DNA of 64,000 nt from Anaerolineae bacterium (GCA_013360465.1 JABWBO010000029.1:30583-94582); one strand, 5' to 3'. Positions 48,741-59,240 are shown, counted from the stretch's first letter. Program-made: numbers and translations. The notes: generated by a model from the sequence alone, not told the origin.

Positions 48741-49324
48741 CTCAGCTGAACGCGCGTGGATTGGTTGATCTCGTCCTGTACGGCGTGCTGCTGCTGCTCA
48801 GCGCCGGGCTGCTGCTGCGTTATGGGCTGATCGCGGCGGGCATGTTCAAAGGACCGGTGCTGTCGGTCTTCGCCCGCTACCAGCCGGACGACACCTACTA
48901 CACCCTGCCGCAGCTGCTGCTGTCGCTGGCGGCGTTCGTCATTTCCGGCTCGCTTCTGCTGTCGCTGTTCGAACCGCGTGCCGCGCGTGGGGTGATCCTG
49001 GGAGTCCTGCTGGGAGTCTCTTCCTATGCTGCCTACACGCTGCGCGATAAGGCAAGGCAGAACCCCCGTCTTTACAGCCCGCTGCCCCTCTGGGCGGTGA
49101 ATCTGCGGCGGCGCACCACCCGCGAGGAGCGCCGCCGCATCGCCTTTCTGTGGCTTCGACTGCCCTGGCGCGCTCGCATCCGCTATGATGTCAGCGATCA
49201 CCACTTCGATCTGTGGTGCGACCTGGTCATCCTGGGGACCATCACGCAGACGATGGAAGACGCCGCCGTCGAGGCAGAAGGGCAGCACATCCAGCACGAC
49301 ATGGAGCGCCGGCTTTACCCATGA
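48737..49324 (+). CDS. Membrane protein, unknown function
   Basis: Start MTQLNARGLVDLVLYG overlaps the radical SAM stop (ATGA); two to three TM segments. Confidence 0.6.
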   Translation: MTQLNARGLVDLVLYGVLLLLSAGLLLRYGLIAAGMFKGPVLSVFARYQPDDTYYTLPQLLLSLAAFVISGSLLLSLFEPRAARGVILGVLLGVSSYAAYTLRDKARQNPRLYSPLPLWAVNLRRRTTREERRRIAFLWLRLPWRARIRYDVSDHHFDLWCDLVILGTITQTMEDAAVEAEGQHIQHDMERRLYP

Positions 49325-49980
49325 ATCTCCTGAGACGAATCGGGCGACCACGCGCTGCGCCGACGCTTGCCAGCCTTGACGCCTATGCCCTGTGGGCGGC
49401 GCAGTACCCCCCGACGGCGCATAATCCGTTGATGGCGGTGGAAGGGCAGGCGATCAGCGAACTTCTGCCCAATGTCTCCGGCGCGGAGGCGGTCGATCTC
49501 GCCGCCGGGACGGGGCGCTTTGGGCTGCTGCTGCGGGAGCGCGGGGCGCGCCGGGTCATCGCGCTGGATAACAGCCCGCACATGCTGGCGGGCAGCCCGC
49601 TGCCCTTCCGTGTCCTTTCGACGATGGAGGCGATTCCGCTGGCATCGGAGTCGGTCGATATCCTGATCTGCGGGATGGCGGTGGGACATCTGCCGCGTCT
49701 TGGCGCGGTATTTGCCGAGATCGGGCGGGTCCTCAAAGCGGGCGGTACGGCGCTGGTCAGTGACTTCCATCCGATCCTTCACTTCACGGGAGCGCGCCGC
49801 ACCTTCAACGCGCGGGGGAAGACCTACGCCGTCGAACACTACCCGCACCTGTATGGCGATTTTCACGCGGCGGCGAGCGCCGTCAGGCTGCGCATCGACG
49901 CCGTCCGCGAGCCGAGCCTGCCCGGTCACGCCGCAGGCGCGCCGGTGGCGCTGGTGCTGCGCCTTATCGCCGTGAAATGA
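49321..49980 (+). CDS. Class I SAM-dependent methyltransferase
   Basis: VDLAAGTGRFGLLLRERGARRVIALDNSPHML, LKAGGTALVSDFHP; 4-nt overlap with upstream gene. Confidence 0.85.
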   Translation: MNLLRRIGRPRAAPTLASLDAYALWAAQYPPTAHNPLMAVEGQAISELLPNVSGAEAVDLAAGTGRFGLLLRERGARRVIALDNSPHMLAGSPLPFRVLSTMEAIPLASESVDILICGMAVGHLPRLGAVFAEIGRVLKAGGTALVSDFHPILHFTGARRTFNARGKTYAVEHYPHLYGDFHAAASAVRLRIDAVREPSLPGHAAGAPVALVLRLIAVK

Positions 49981-50185
49981 GGAAGTAGCCGCCGAGCAGC
50001 AGCGCGATGATCGCCGGCGGGATGCACAGCGACAGGATCAGCCGGGGGAAGTTCTGCACGTTGGCGCTGCCGAGCGCCAACCAGAGCAGGACGAAGAGGA
50101 TGATTCCGCCGACCGCCAGCACCGCCCCGGCGACCAGCATTCGGCGCAGCGTCGCAGAATCGAATGGACTTGGTTTGTTGCTCAT
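49964..50185 (-). CDS. Small membrane protein
   Basis: 73 aa with two hydrophobic segments; convergent with the methyltransferase. Confidence 0.5.
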   Translation of the reverse strand: MSNKPSPFDSATLRRMLVAGAVLAVGGIILFVLLWLALGSANVQNFPRLILSLCIPPAIIALLLGGYFLISRR

Positions 50186-50359
50186 GAAGCCTTCCGCTGA
50201 TCTCGCCTGTTACCTGAACCATCGCCAAGTGTATCAGGTTACCCATGCCTTTGGATAGCTTGTGGCAGATCTCATTTTCTACGATACTTCAGATGAAGCT
50301 CTCCACATGAACCCGGCATAGATCAGGGGGAGGGCGTTTGCTGCTGAGAGGGGATCACG

Positions 50360-51949
50360 ATGTTTGTCCGAAGGCTTCAATTCACGTTTCTGTTCGTCAT
50401 CGTTATAGGACTTCTAGGCGTCTACAGCGTTTCCGCGCAGACGGCGCAGCCCATCAACCTGAACGAGAACAAGGTCGGTTCGCTGCCCCAGTCGGGCGCA
50501 CGGGCAGATTTCGCGCTCACCGTCGATGCGGGGCGGACGGTCGCCGTTCAGGTCCTCGCTATCACGCCCGGTTTACGCCCTGAGTTCGACGTGATCAGCG
50601 CATCCGGCATCGTGGTCGGTGGAGCGGTGAATACCAGCGGCGTCGATATCATCCAGTCGCCGGTCGCTCTGCCCAGCGCTGGGATTTACCTGATCCGGGT
50701 GCGGAGCGCCGTTAATGCGACGGGCGACTTCCTGCTCAGCGTGCAGGGGAGCGCGACGATCAGCCCGCCCTCGCCGGTGACGATGGGGCAGTTGATCGCC
50801 GGGCAGGTCGATACGCAGAACAGCACGCGCGCCTTCTCGTTCGTCGGCAGTCTGACGGACTCGGTGATCGTCAATATTTCGGCGACGCTGCCGATTGCTG
50901 CGCCGGTCGTAGCGCTGAAGGATGCCAACACCGACGAAGTGCTGGCGCTTTCCAGCGCCCGCCTGAGCGGCGCACGCTATCGCATTCCGCCGGCGGCGGT
51001 GCCGCTCAACTACGTGGTCGAAATCTCGTACAGCGGCATCGGAGGGACTCAGCCCTTCAATCTGTGCGTTGAACTCGCCGCCGGACCTGCCTGCCCGACC
51101 GGCGCTGGTATCCCCCAGACTCTCCCGACCGTTCCGGTCGTGCCGACCCTTTTCCTCAGCCCGACGCCGCAGCCTGTCGATATTCCGCCTAACGGCGCGT
51201 GTCAGGTGGCGTCGCTGACCGGTTCGGCGGTCAACGTCCGCCAGGGTCCCGGCTTGAATTACGCCATCGTCACCCGCTTGCAGCCCAACACCACCGCGCT
51301 GGTCTTCGGAAGGATACCCGATAACAGCTGGTATCAGGTCAACGTCGGCGGCGTGCTGGGCTGGGTCTCGGCGACCGTCGTCCGCATCGGCGGCATCTGC
51401 AACGCCGTCTCGGTGATCATCCCGCCGACTCTGCCGCCTGCGCCTGCGACTCCGACGTCGCCCATCTTCACCGCCACCTTCACGCTGCCGCCGCCGGTCG
51501 TGGCGACCGCGACCCTGCCGCCGCTGCCTTCTCCCACGCTGAACTTCAGCCTGCCCGCGAATTACGGCAGCACAGCGCTGACCTCGGGCTTCGTGCCCGA
51601 TCCGTTTACGGTAGGCATCACCTCCGGCGGCAGCGTCAACGTGTCTTATCTGGGCGGCGGATGCGCCGGTTTCACGACCTCTGCGCCGGACTTCAGCGTC
51701 AACTACACCTCCGGCGCGTTCCCGCTGCTGCGCTTCTATTTCGTCGGCTCCGGCGACTCGACGATGGTCATCAACTCACCATTGGGCAGCTATCACTGCA
51801 TCGACGACAGCTTCGGCACGCTGAACCCGACGATTGATTTCAATGCGCCGACTTCCGGTCGATACGACGTGTGGATCGGCTCCTTCTCCAGCGGGACATT
51901 CATTTCCGGCACGCTCAGCGTCACCGAAAACTCCGGTAACCACCCGTAG
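50360..51949 (+). CDS. Secreted SH3b-domain protein with Pro/Thr-rich linkers
   Basis: Signal peptide; CQVASLTGSAVNVRQGPGLNYAIVTRLQPNTTALVFGRIPDNSWYQVNVGGVLGWVSATVV (bacterial SH3). Confidence 0.82.
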   Translation: MFVRRLQFTFLFVIVIGLLGVYSVSAQTAQPINLNENKVGSLPQSGARADFALTVDAGRTVAVQVLAITPGLRPEFDVISASGIVVGGAVNTSGVDIIQSPVALPSAGIYLIRVRSAVNATGDFLLSVQGSATISPPSPVTMGQLIAGQVDTQNSTRAFSFVGSLTDSVIVNISATLPIAAPVVALKDANTDEVLALSSARLSGARYRIPPAAVPLNYVVEISYSGIGGTQPFNLCVELAAGPACPTGAGIPQTLPTVPVVPTLFLSPTPQPVDIPPNGACQVASLTGSAVNVRQGPGLNYAIVTRLQPNTTALVFGRIPDNSWYQVNVGGVLGWVSATVVRIGGICNAVSVIIPPTLPPAPATPTSPIFTATFTLPPPVVATATLPPLPSPTLNFSLPANYGSTALTSGFVPDPFTVGITSGGSVNVSYLGGGCAGFTTSAPDFSVNYTSGAFPLLRFYFVGSGDSTMVINSPLGSYHCIDDSFGTLNPTIDFNAPTSGRYDVWIGSFSSGTFISGTLSVTENSGNHP

Positions 51950-51975
51950 TCTGGAGACTACCCCGACATGAAAAC

Positions 51976-52004
51976 CGCCCCCAGGAACAGCGTTCCTGGG
52001 GGCG
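51976..52004. terminator. Strong intergenic hairpin terminator
   Basis: cgcccccaggaac-agc-gttcctgggggcg, 13-bp perfect stem between the SH3b gene (+) and the tRNA (-). Confidence 0.65.
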
Positions 52005-52013
52005 ATTCACTTT

Positions 52014-52084
52014 CAGAGGGACCTGGGCTCGAACCAGGACTGACGGCTCCAAAGGCCGCTGTTCTACCATTGAACTATCCCTCT
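52014..52084 (-). tRNA. tRNA-Gln (anticodon UUG)
   Basis: AGAGGGA-TA-GTTC-AATGGTA-GAAC-A-GCGGC-CTTTGGA-GCCGT-CAGT-CCTGG-TTCGAGC-CCAGG-TCCCTCT-G folds as a canonical cloverleaf; loop CUUUGGA gives UUG; discriminator G73. Confidence 0.93.
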
Positions 52085-52159
52085 AGAGTCTGTCGTTAGT
52101 ATAACATGCTCTAAAGGGGTTTGAAGGGCGATCTTCGCCGCTCTTCCTCGGCTCAGTCC

Positions 52160-53878
52160 TCAGCCGGTCCCCCCTTGTTTCTGAAGCTTTGACCATTCGT
52201 CCTTGAGGGTCACGGTGCGGTTGAAGACCAGTTTCTCCGCCGTGCTGTCTGGGTCAACGGTGAAGTAGCCGACCCGCTCGAACTGCACCTGTTTGCCGAC
52301 CGGTGCGCCGGCAATCGACGGCTCGATGTAAGCCCGGTCGAGGATTTCCAGAGAGTTCGGGTTGATGTACTCCAAGAAATCTTTGTCGTCGTCCATATCG
52401 CCAGACTTCGGAACGGTCAGCAGGTAGTCATACAGGCGCACTTCGGCGGTCACGGCGTGCGCCGCGCTGACCCAGTGCAGCGTCGCCTTGACTTTTCGAC
52501 CATCGGGCGCATCACCGCCGCGCGTCGCCGGGTCATAGGTGCAGCGCAGTTCGACGATTCTGCCGTCGGCATCCTTGATCACTTCGCTGCACGTGACGAA
52601 ATACGCCGAGCGCAGACGCACTTCCTTGCCGGGCGAGAGTCGGTAGAACTTGGGCGGCGGCGTTTCCATGAAATCCTCCACCTCAATGTACAGCTCACGC
52701 GAGAACGGAACCTGACGTGTGCCCGCCGCCGGGTCTTCAGGATTCACCGGCGAGTCGAACCACTCGACCTGTCCCTCCGGGTAGTTGGTCAGCACCACCT
52801 TGATCGGACGCAGCACCGCCATGGTGCGCGGGGCGGTTTTGTTGAGGTCCTGGCGAACACAGTATTCGAGCATCTGAATATCGGCGATGCCGCCGGAGCG
52901 CGAGACGCCCACCATCTCCACGAAGTCACGGATCGCCTTGGGCGTGTAGCCCCGCCGCCGCATGGCGGAGAGGGTCGGCATGCGCGGGTCGTCCCAACCG
53001 CGCACCACGCCGTCTTTGACCAGACGCAGCAGCTTGCGTTTGCTGGTGATCATGTAGGTCACATTGACCCGCGCGAACTCGATCTGCTGTGGGTGATAAA
53101 TCCCCAGTTGATCGACGAACCAGTCGTAGAGCGGTCGGTGATCCTCGAATTCCAGCGTGCAGATGGAATGGGTGATGCCCTCGATGCTGTCGCTCTGCCC
53201 ATGTGCCCAGTCGTACATCGGATAGATGCACCAGGCGTCGCCGGTGCGCGGGTGGTGGGCGTGCAGGATGCGGTACAGGACCGGGTCGCGCAGGTTGATG
53301 TTCGGCGACGCCATGTCGATCTTGGCGCGCAGCACCATCTCGCCGTTCTTGAACTCGCCGGCGCGCATCCGCCGGAACAGATCAAGGCTTTCGGCGGTCG
53401 AGCGGTCGCGATAGGGGCTGTTCCTGCCCGGTTCGGTCAGTGTGCCGCGATGCTCGCGGATTTCATCCGCCGAAAGCGGATCGACGTACGCCTTGCCGTC
53501 CTGAATGAGCTTTTCCGCCCACTGGTAGAGCTGCTCAAAGTAGTCTGAAGCGTAAAGCAGGTTCGCCCACTCGAAGCCCAGCCAGTGGATATCGCGGATA
53601 ATTGCGTCGATATATTCCTGGTCTTCCTTGGTGGGGTTGGTGTCGTCGAAGCGCAGGTTGGTCTTGCCGCCATAGGTTTCGGCGATGCCGAAATTCAGGC
53701 AGATCGACGCGGCGTGACCGACGTGCAGGTATCCGTTGGGTTCCGGTGGAAAGCGCGTGTGAACGCGCCCGCCGAAGCGCCCGGTGCGGTTATGTTCGTC
53801 GATGATGTCGTGGATGAAGTTCCGTTTGCCGTCTGCCGCCGCGCCCGCCCCGGCGACGCTCGTCTCATCAATTGCCAT
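52160..53878 (-). CDS. glnS: Glutaminyl-tRNA synthetase
   Basis: [89 protein letters not shown]. Confidence 0.95.
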   Translation of the reverse strand: MAIDETSVAGAGAAADGKRNFIHDIIDEHNRTGRFGGRVHTRFPPEPNGYLHVGHAASICLNFGIAETYGGKTNLRFDDTNPTKEDQEYIDAIIRDIHWLGFEWANLLYASDYFEQLYQWAEKLIQDGKAYVDPLSADEIREHRGTLTEPGRNSPYRDRSTAESLDLFRRMRAGEFKNGEMVLRAKIDMASPNINLRDPVLYRILHAHHPRTGDAWCIYPMYDWAHGQSDSIEGITHSICTLEFEDHRPLYDWFVDQLGIYHPQQIEFARVNVTYMITSKRKLLRLVKDGVVRGWDDPRMPTLSAMRRRGYTPKAIRDFVEMVGVSRSGGIADIQMLEYCVRQDLNKTAPRTMAVLRPIKVVLTNYPEGQVEWFDSPVNPEDPAAGTRQVPFSRELYIEVEDFMETPPPKFYRLSPGKEVRLRSAYFVTCSEVIKDADGRIVELRCTYDPATRGGDAPDGRKVKATLHWVSAAHAVTAEVRLYDYLLTVPKSGDMDDDKDFLEYINPNSLEILDRAYIEPSIAGAPVGKQVQFERVGYFTVDPDSTAEKLVFNRTVTLKDEWSKLQKQGGTG

Positions 53879-53952
53879 CGTGCCGTTCTTCCCGTGTCAG
53901 AACTGGAATTTGCTGCTGCATGAACGAGTATTGTACCACCCCCAATCAAGGG

Positions 53953-53976
53953 GCGGTGCGCGATGCAGCGCACCGC
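53953..53976. other. Stem-loop in the glnS/kinase divergent intergenic region
   Basis: gcggtgcgc-gatgca-gcgcaccgc perfect 9-bp stem. Confidence 0.45.
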
Positions 53977-54081
53977 TGCCCCCGGCAGGTTTTCCTGAGG
54001 TTGGTGAAAGGAATTGTCATCACAGACAAGCCGCGTCATAATGAAGTGAATTAGATGACACCATCGCCCAGGTTCAGGACT

Positions 54082-56001
54082 ATGACGATCAAGAACGACC
54101 TGACCGGACAGCAAATCGGGCAGTACCGCGTTGTCTCGCTGTTGGGCGATGGCACTTCTGCTACGGTTTATCGTGCGCAGCAGATCACTGCCTTCGACCG
54201 CGATGTCGCCATCAAGGTAATGCGTCCTGAACTGATGGGCGAACCGACCTTCGCGGAACGCCTGGAGACCGAGGCGCGGACGATTGCCGCGCTGCATCAT
54301 CCGAATATCCTCCGATTGATCGAATACCTCTCCGATGATCGCCTGCTGTGTCTGGTGATGGATTATGCGCCGGGCGGCAACCTCGCCGATCTGATGAAGC
54401 GCGGCTTGATGCCGGTGGCGGATGTTGAACGGTTGATCGCCCAGATCGCGGCGGCGCTGGATTACGCGCATTCGCAGGGCGTCATCCATCGCGACCTGAA
54501 ACCGCAGAATGTCCTGCTGGATACTACCGGCAACGCGCTGCTCGGCGATTTCGGCATCGCCAAACTGATCAGCGAAAACACCCGTATGACGCGCACCGGC
54601 GCTATCGTCGGCACGCCGGCGTACATGTCGCCGGAGCAGTGGGAGGGGCAGCCTGTCGACGGACGCGCCGACCTGTACGCCTTCGGCATCCTGGTCTACG
54701 AGATGCTCACGGGCGGTCTGCCGTTCAAGGCGGATACCACCACCAGCATGATGTTTCAGCACCTCCACACCTACCCGCCGCCGATGGAGTCGGTGCGGGA
54801 TGGACTGCCGCTGGCGGTCGATGAGGTCGTCAAGCGCGCCATTGCCAAGCATCCGCAAGAGCGCTTCGCCACGACGGCGGAATTTGCGACGCTGCTGCGC
54901 CGCGCGCTGCATGGTCGGGCGGTGGACCTGTCTCCGCTCAGCCCTCTGCCCATGCAGGATTACTTGTCACCCGGACGCGATCCCGAAAGCTCGACATTGG
55001 AGCTTCCAGTGGTGCGCCAATCGCAGTCGCTCCCTGCGGCGAGTCTGCCCGCTGTGTCGGCGCATACGCCCCCCCGTGAGCGGCGCGCCGGGCTTTCGGC
55101 GCTGCCTTTGGCAGTGTTTGCGCTGCTGATCATCTTCGGCATCGGGATATTTCTGATCGTCAGCAGTCAGACTTCTCCGGCGACGCCGACGCCAACCCTG
55201 CTGCCGGCGACGACCGGCGCGTCCCTCGCCGATGATGAGCGCCTGGATGCCCGGCTGGTCGCGCAGGCGCTCGTACCGGCGGGATGTTTTGTGATGGGCA
55301 GCGACCCGGCGCGCGACCCCGACGCAGTTGAGGAAGAAATGCCCGCGCATCGCGTGTGCGTCAGCGCCTTCTGGATGGATATCTACGAGGTCACCCACGA
55401 AGCCTACGCCGCGTTTGTCGATGCCGGCGGCTATGCCGACGCCCAGTGGTGGTCTGATGAGGGATGGGCGTGGCTGCAAACCAACGGTTTTGAAGGACCG
55501 GAGGATCGCGGTGGGACGGCTGATCCGCGTCAGCCGCGCCTGAACCTGAGCTGGTATGAAGCCGACGCCTATGCTCGCTGGCGCGGCGGTCGGCTGCCGA
55601 CCGAGGCAGAGTGGGAATATGCGGCGCGCGGCGAAGTCGGGCGGTTGTTCGCCTGGGGTGATGGCTACCAATTAGGCTACAGCATCATCAACGAGATTTC
55701 GCGCGGCGGAACCGCGCCGACCGCGCCGAATCCGGTGGGGTCGCGCCCGGCAGATCACGCCTGGAGCGGCGTCTATGATATGGTTGGCAATGCCTGCGAG
55801 TGGGTGGGGGACTGGTACGCGCTCTATACGACGAATGAACAGGCGGACCCCACCGGCGCAGATGAAGGAACCGAGCGCGTGATGCGCGGCGGCAGTTTCC
55901 TCAGTTCGCCGACCACTGCCCGCCTGGCGGTGCGAACTTCCCGCGCGCCCGGCATGCGTGCCCGTTCCTGTGGGCTGCGGGTTGCCACTCCCCCAGGCTA
56001 G
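54082..56001 (+). CDS. Ser/Thr protein kinase fused to a SUMF1/FGE-like extracytoplasmic domain
   Basis: VAIKVM, VIHRDLKPQNVLLD, GDFGIAKL, TPAYMSPEQ; TM ALPLAVFALLIIFGIGIFLIV; SUMF1 fold GCFVMGSDPARDPDAVEEEMPAHRV, RLPTEAEWEYAARG, MVGNACEWVGDWY. Confidence 0.9.
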   Translation: MTIKNDLTGQQIGQYRVVSLLGDGTSATVYRAQQITAFDRDVAIKVMRPELMGEPTFAERLETEARTIAALHHPNILRLIEYLSDDRLLCLVMDYAPGGNLADLMKRGLMPVADVERLIAQIAAALDYAHSQGVIHRDLKPQNVLLDTTGNALLGDFGIAKLISENTRMTRTGAIVGTPAYMSPEQWEGQPVDGRADLYAFGILVYEMLTGGLPFKADTTTSMMFQHLHTYPPPMESVRDGLPLAVDEVVKRAIAKHPQERFATTAEFATLLRRALHGRAVDLSPLSPLPMQDYLSPGRDPESSTLELPVVRQSQSLPAASLPAVSAHTPPRERRAGLSALPLAVFALLIIFGIGIFLIVSSQTSPATPTPTLLPATTGASLADDERLDARLVAQALVPAGCFVMGSDPARDPDAVEEEMPAHRVCVSAFWMDIYEVTHEAYAAFVDAGGYADAQWWSDEGWAWLQTNGFEGPEDRGGTADPRQPRLNLSWYEADAYARWRGGRLPTEAEWEYAARGEVGRLFAWGDGYQLGYSIINEISRGGTAPTAPNPVGSRPADHAWSGVYDMVGNACEWVGDWYALYTTNEQADPTGADEGTERVMRGGSFLSSPTTARLAVRTSRAPGMRARSCGLRVATPPG

Positions 56002-56169
56002 CAGAAGCGGCGGCACAGTCCGCCGATCCCTCGCGATCCCGACGAGTCTTAAAGTAATCTTTATGGTTCTGACGCGATCACTGAGTTACCCTAATACAAG
56101 TATTGCAGCAGCATTTCCGTCGTGTTCTTCATGCGTGCGTCTACTCCTGGACGAAGAAGGCAGATTACG

Positions 56170-57789
56170 ATGAAAGCTCGCTTGTCGCTCGGTCATCTGC
56201 GCCTGTCGTTCCTGCTCCTTGTCCTGGCAGCCGCTTCAACCCTTTTCGCTCAACAGGACGACAGTTTTCATCTGACGGTGATGCATACTAACGATACCCG
56301 CGCCAACCATCTGCCGGATGCCGAGGGCGTCGGCGGTGCCGCGCGCCTGGCGGCGGTCGTGCGGGAGATCCGCCAGGAGGCGGACAATACCCTGCTGCTC
56401 GACGCCGGCGGACGTTTCACCGGGACGCTCTTCCACCGTGTCTATGCCGGGCAGGACAACGCCCAGATGATGAATGCGCTTGGCTACGACGCCATGACCG
56501 TCGGTAATCCGGAATTCGATAACGGGGATGTCATCCTGGCGCAGTTCATCGATGCCCTCAACTTCCCGGTCCTGGCAGCGAACATCGACGCCTCGCGGTC
56601 CGACGCCCTGGCGGACAAATTCCTGTCTTCGACGGTGCTGGATGTTGGCGGCACGCCGGTGGGTATCATCGGGATCACGACCGACACCACCCCGCGCTTT
56701 TCGTCGCCGGGGCGCGATCTCATCTTCGCCGGCAATTACACGACGATCCTTCAGGAAGAGGCAGACGCTCTGTCCGACGCCGGAGCAGACGTTGTGATCG
56801 TGCTGTCCTACCTGGGCTATGACGCCGATGTCGAGATCGCGCCTGCCTTGACCGGCGTTGATCTGATCGTCGGCGGCAATACCCGCACACTCCTGAGCAA
56901 CACCGCGCCTGACGCCGTGAGCGCCTACCCGACCGTGATGGAAGCCGCCGACGGTAGACCTCTGCTGATCGTGCAGTCGGGCGGCGGGGCGCGCGGCGAA
57001 CTGCGCTATATGGGGCGAATCGACCTGGCGTTTGACGATGCCGGGGTGCTGACGGAGTGGCAGGGAGACACGATCCTGCTGAGCGCCGACATCACGCCCG
57101 ACCCCGACGTTGAGGCGCTGGTCGATGATCTGAACGCCCAAGTGGAAGTCGAACGCCGTCGGGTCATTCGTTCGACGGGCGGCGCGCCGGTGGAGGTGAT
57201 CGGCAGTTATTCCGTAGACGGCTGCCGCGTCTACGAATGCGAGTTAGGCAACCTGGTCGCCGATGCGCTGCGCTGGCGCACCGGGGCGGACATCGCCTTG
57301 ATGAACGGCGGCGGTATGCGCGGCGGGCTGGCTGAAGGCGTGCTGGAGCGCGGCGACGTGCTGGAGTTCCTGCCGTTCACCAACCGCCTGACGACATTTG
57401 ATATTCGCGGTGAAGACCTGATCCTGGCGCTGGAAAACGGCGTATCGCGCGTGAACGAGACCAGCGGAACCGGGCGGTTTCCACAGGTCTCCGGTATGCG
57501 CTATACGTATGACCTCAGCCTGCCGGTGCGCAGTCGCATCGTCAGCGCTGAAACGCTGGGGCGGGATGGCGAAACCTACACGCCCGTCGATCCCGACGCC
57601 TTCTACACCGTCGTGACCAACGATTTCATGCGCAAGGGCGGCGACGGTTATCAGGTGTTCGCCGACCGGGGCATCGACCCTGCCGATACGGTGGTCTTCT
57701 TCGATGACGTGTTCATCGAATACGCGCGCGAGCATTCGCCGCTGCAGCCGCTGCTTGAGGGGCGAATCACCGTTTTGAACGCGCCTTGA
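56170..57789 (+). CDS. Secreted 5'-nucleotidase/UshA-family metallophosphoesterase
   Basis: Signal peptide; LTVMHTNDTRANHLPD, YDAMTVGNPEFDNG, NLVADALRWRTGADIALMNGGGMRGG. Confidence 0.9.
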   Translation: MKARLSLGHLRLSFLLLVLAAASTLFAQQDDSFHLTVMHTNDTRANHLPDAEGVGGAARLAAVVREIRQEADNTLLLDAGGRFTGTLFHRVYAGQDNAQMMNALGYDAMTVGNPEFDNGDVILAQFIDALNFPVLAANIDASRSDALADKFLSSTVLDVGGTPVGIIGITTDTTPRFSSPGRDLIFAGNYTTILQEEADALSDAGADVVIVLSYLGYDADVEIAPALTGVDLIVGGNTRTLLSNTAPDAVSAYPTVMEAADGRPLLIVQSGGGARGELRYMGRIDLAFDDAGVLTEWQGDTILLSADITPDPDVEALVDDLNAQVEVERRRVIRSTGGAPVEVIGSYSVDGCRVYECELGNLVADALRWRTGADIALMNGGGMRGGLAEGVLERGDVLEFLPFTNRLTTFDIRGEDLILALENGVSRVNETSGTGRFPQVSGMRYTYDLSLPVRSRIVSAETLGRDGETYTPVDPDAFYTVVTNDFMRKGGDGYQVFADRGIDPADTVVFFDDVFIEYAREHSPLQPLLEGRITVLNAP

Positions 57790-57813
57790 CGCGGCGCGCC
57801 GGACGGCGCTGGA

Positions 57814-58554
57814 TCAGCCAGCGCCGTCGCGGAGCATCTGCGCGAAGACATGCGGCATACCGCCCTCCTCCGGCGTCGCTTCGATGGCGCGGGCGGCGCG
57901 CTCTACATCGTAAGATACGCGCACAAACTCAACCTTGAGCGCGCGCGCGTGCGCCGTCAGAACGATGTAGCCGGCGCGCGGATCTCGATCTTTCGGTTTG
58001 CCGACGCTGCCGGCATTGATCACCTGCCTGCCGCTGGGCAGCGTCTTGTGATACGGCAGGTGGGTGTGTCCGCAAACCAGCACGTCCGTCCCTGCGGCGT
58101 CCATGATACGCTCAAAATAGTCGTCGGGACGGTCCTCGAACAGATATTCGTTCACCTTGCGCGGGCTGCCGTGCGCCAGCAGGACGGTCAGATCGCCCAA
58201 CGTGATGGGAATATGGGCGGGCAGGGCGCGCAGGTAGGCTTTGTGATCGTCGTCGGTGTGCGCGTTCGTCCAGGCGATAGAGCGTTCGCCGCGCCGGCGT
58301 TCGACATCGGTCTTGTAGGCGCATCCGCAGTCATCACTGCTGCTGCCGACACCCTGATCGTAGTTGCCCATCAGTGTCGGGATACCGCGCCGGCGTATCT
58401 CGCCCGTCACTTCGTTCGGAAAAACGCCATAGCCGACCAAATCGCCCAGGCAGTAGAGTTCTGCCAGCCCGCGCGCTGCGATATCGCCCAGGATCGCTTC
58501 CAGGGCGGGCAGGTTGGCGTGAATATCACCGAACACCGCGATCTGTGCTGTCAT
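57814..58554 (-). CDS. Metallophosphoesterase (YfcE/MJ0936-like)
   Basis: IAVFGDIHANLPALEAIL, YCLGDLVGYG, LMGNYDQG, LLAHGSPR, VCGHTHLPYHK, INAGSVGKPKDRDPRAGY. Confidence 0.9.
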   Translation of the reverse strand: MTAQIAVFGDIHANLPALEAILGDIAARGLAELYCLGDLVGYGVFPNEVTGEIRRRGIPTLMGNYDQGVGSSSDDCGCAYKTDVERRRGERSIAWTNAHTDDDHKAYLRALPAHIPITLGDLTVLLAHGSPRKVNEYLFEDRPDDYFERIMDAAGTDVLVCGHTHLPYHKTLPSGRQVINAGSVGKPKDRDPRAGYIVLTAHARALKVEFVRVSYDVERAARAIEATPEEGGMPHVFAQMLRDGAG

Positions 58555-58724
58555 CGCTGAACCCTTCTCCAATGTTCCTGATCCTTACTTGAAGATTGTG
58601 CGTACAGGCTGTTAAGGCGACAATAAGCGAAAGAGAAGGCTGTTTCACAACAGGATTACTCGGAACAGCCTGCCTGCTCCGCCTGACACTTCGTCCTGAG
58701 TGCGCCCCCTTATGGAGTAAATTT

Positions 58725-59240
58725 ATGCAGTGCCCACCGCTGGTTTTCGTCCGCGCCGCCCGTCCCGCCGACGCCCCCGCCATCGCCGCCATCTACAACC
58801 AGGGGATCACCCGGCGGATCGCCACCTTTGAGACGCGGCTGCGCAGCGCCGAGGACATCCTGACATGGTTTGAAGACGAACGACACCCGCACCTCGTCGC
58901 CGAAGCCGCCGATCAGGTGGCAGGCTGGATTTCCGCATCCACCTACCGCCCGCGCGAGTGCTATGCTGGCATCGCCGAGTTTTCCGTGTATGTCGGCGAC
59001 GCATTTCAGGGATGGGGCATCGGCAGCCGCCTCATGGAGTCATTCCTGCCCGTCTGCGAAGCGGCGGGATTATGGAAGCTCGTCTCGCGCATCTTCATCG
59101 AAAACAGCGCCTCGCGCGCCCTGTGCCACAAGCACGGTTTCCGCGAGGTCGGCATTTACGAGAAGCACGCGAAGCTGGACGGCGTGTGGCGGGATGTTGT
59201 CATTGTCGAGCGGCTGCTCGGAAGCGCGCGATCAGAGTGA
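58725..59240 (+). CDS. GNAT acetyltransferase, phosphinothricin acetyltransferase-like
   Basis: VRAARPADAPAIAAIYNQGITRRIATFETRLRSAEDILTWF; VYVGDAFQGWGIGSRLMESFL; HKHGFREVGIYEKHAKLDGVWRDVVIVERLL. Confidence 0.85.
   Translation: MQCPPLVFVRAARPADAPAIAAIYNQGITRRIATFETRLRSAEDILTWFEDERHPHLVAEAADQVAGWISASTYRPRECYAGIAEFSVYVGDAFQGWGIGSRLMESFLPVCEAAGLWKLVSRIFIENSASRALCHKHGFREVGIYEKHAKLDGVWRDVVIVERLLGSARSE

Noticed and set aside
53953-53976. T-box or riboswitch upstream of glnS
   Set aside because: Only a simple hairpin is visible, upstream of the likely -10 (tacaat); no T-box specifier or antiterminator elements.
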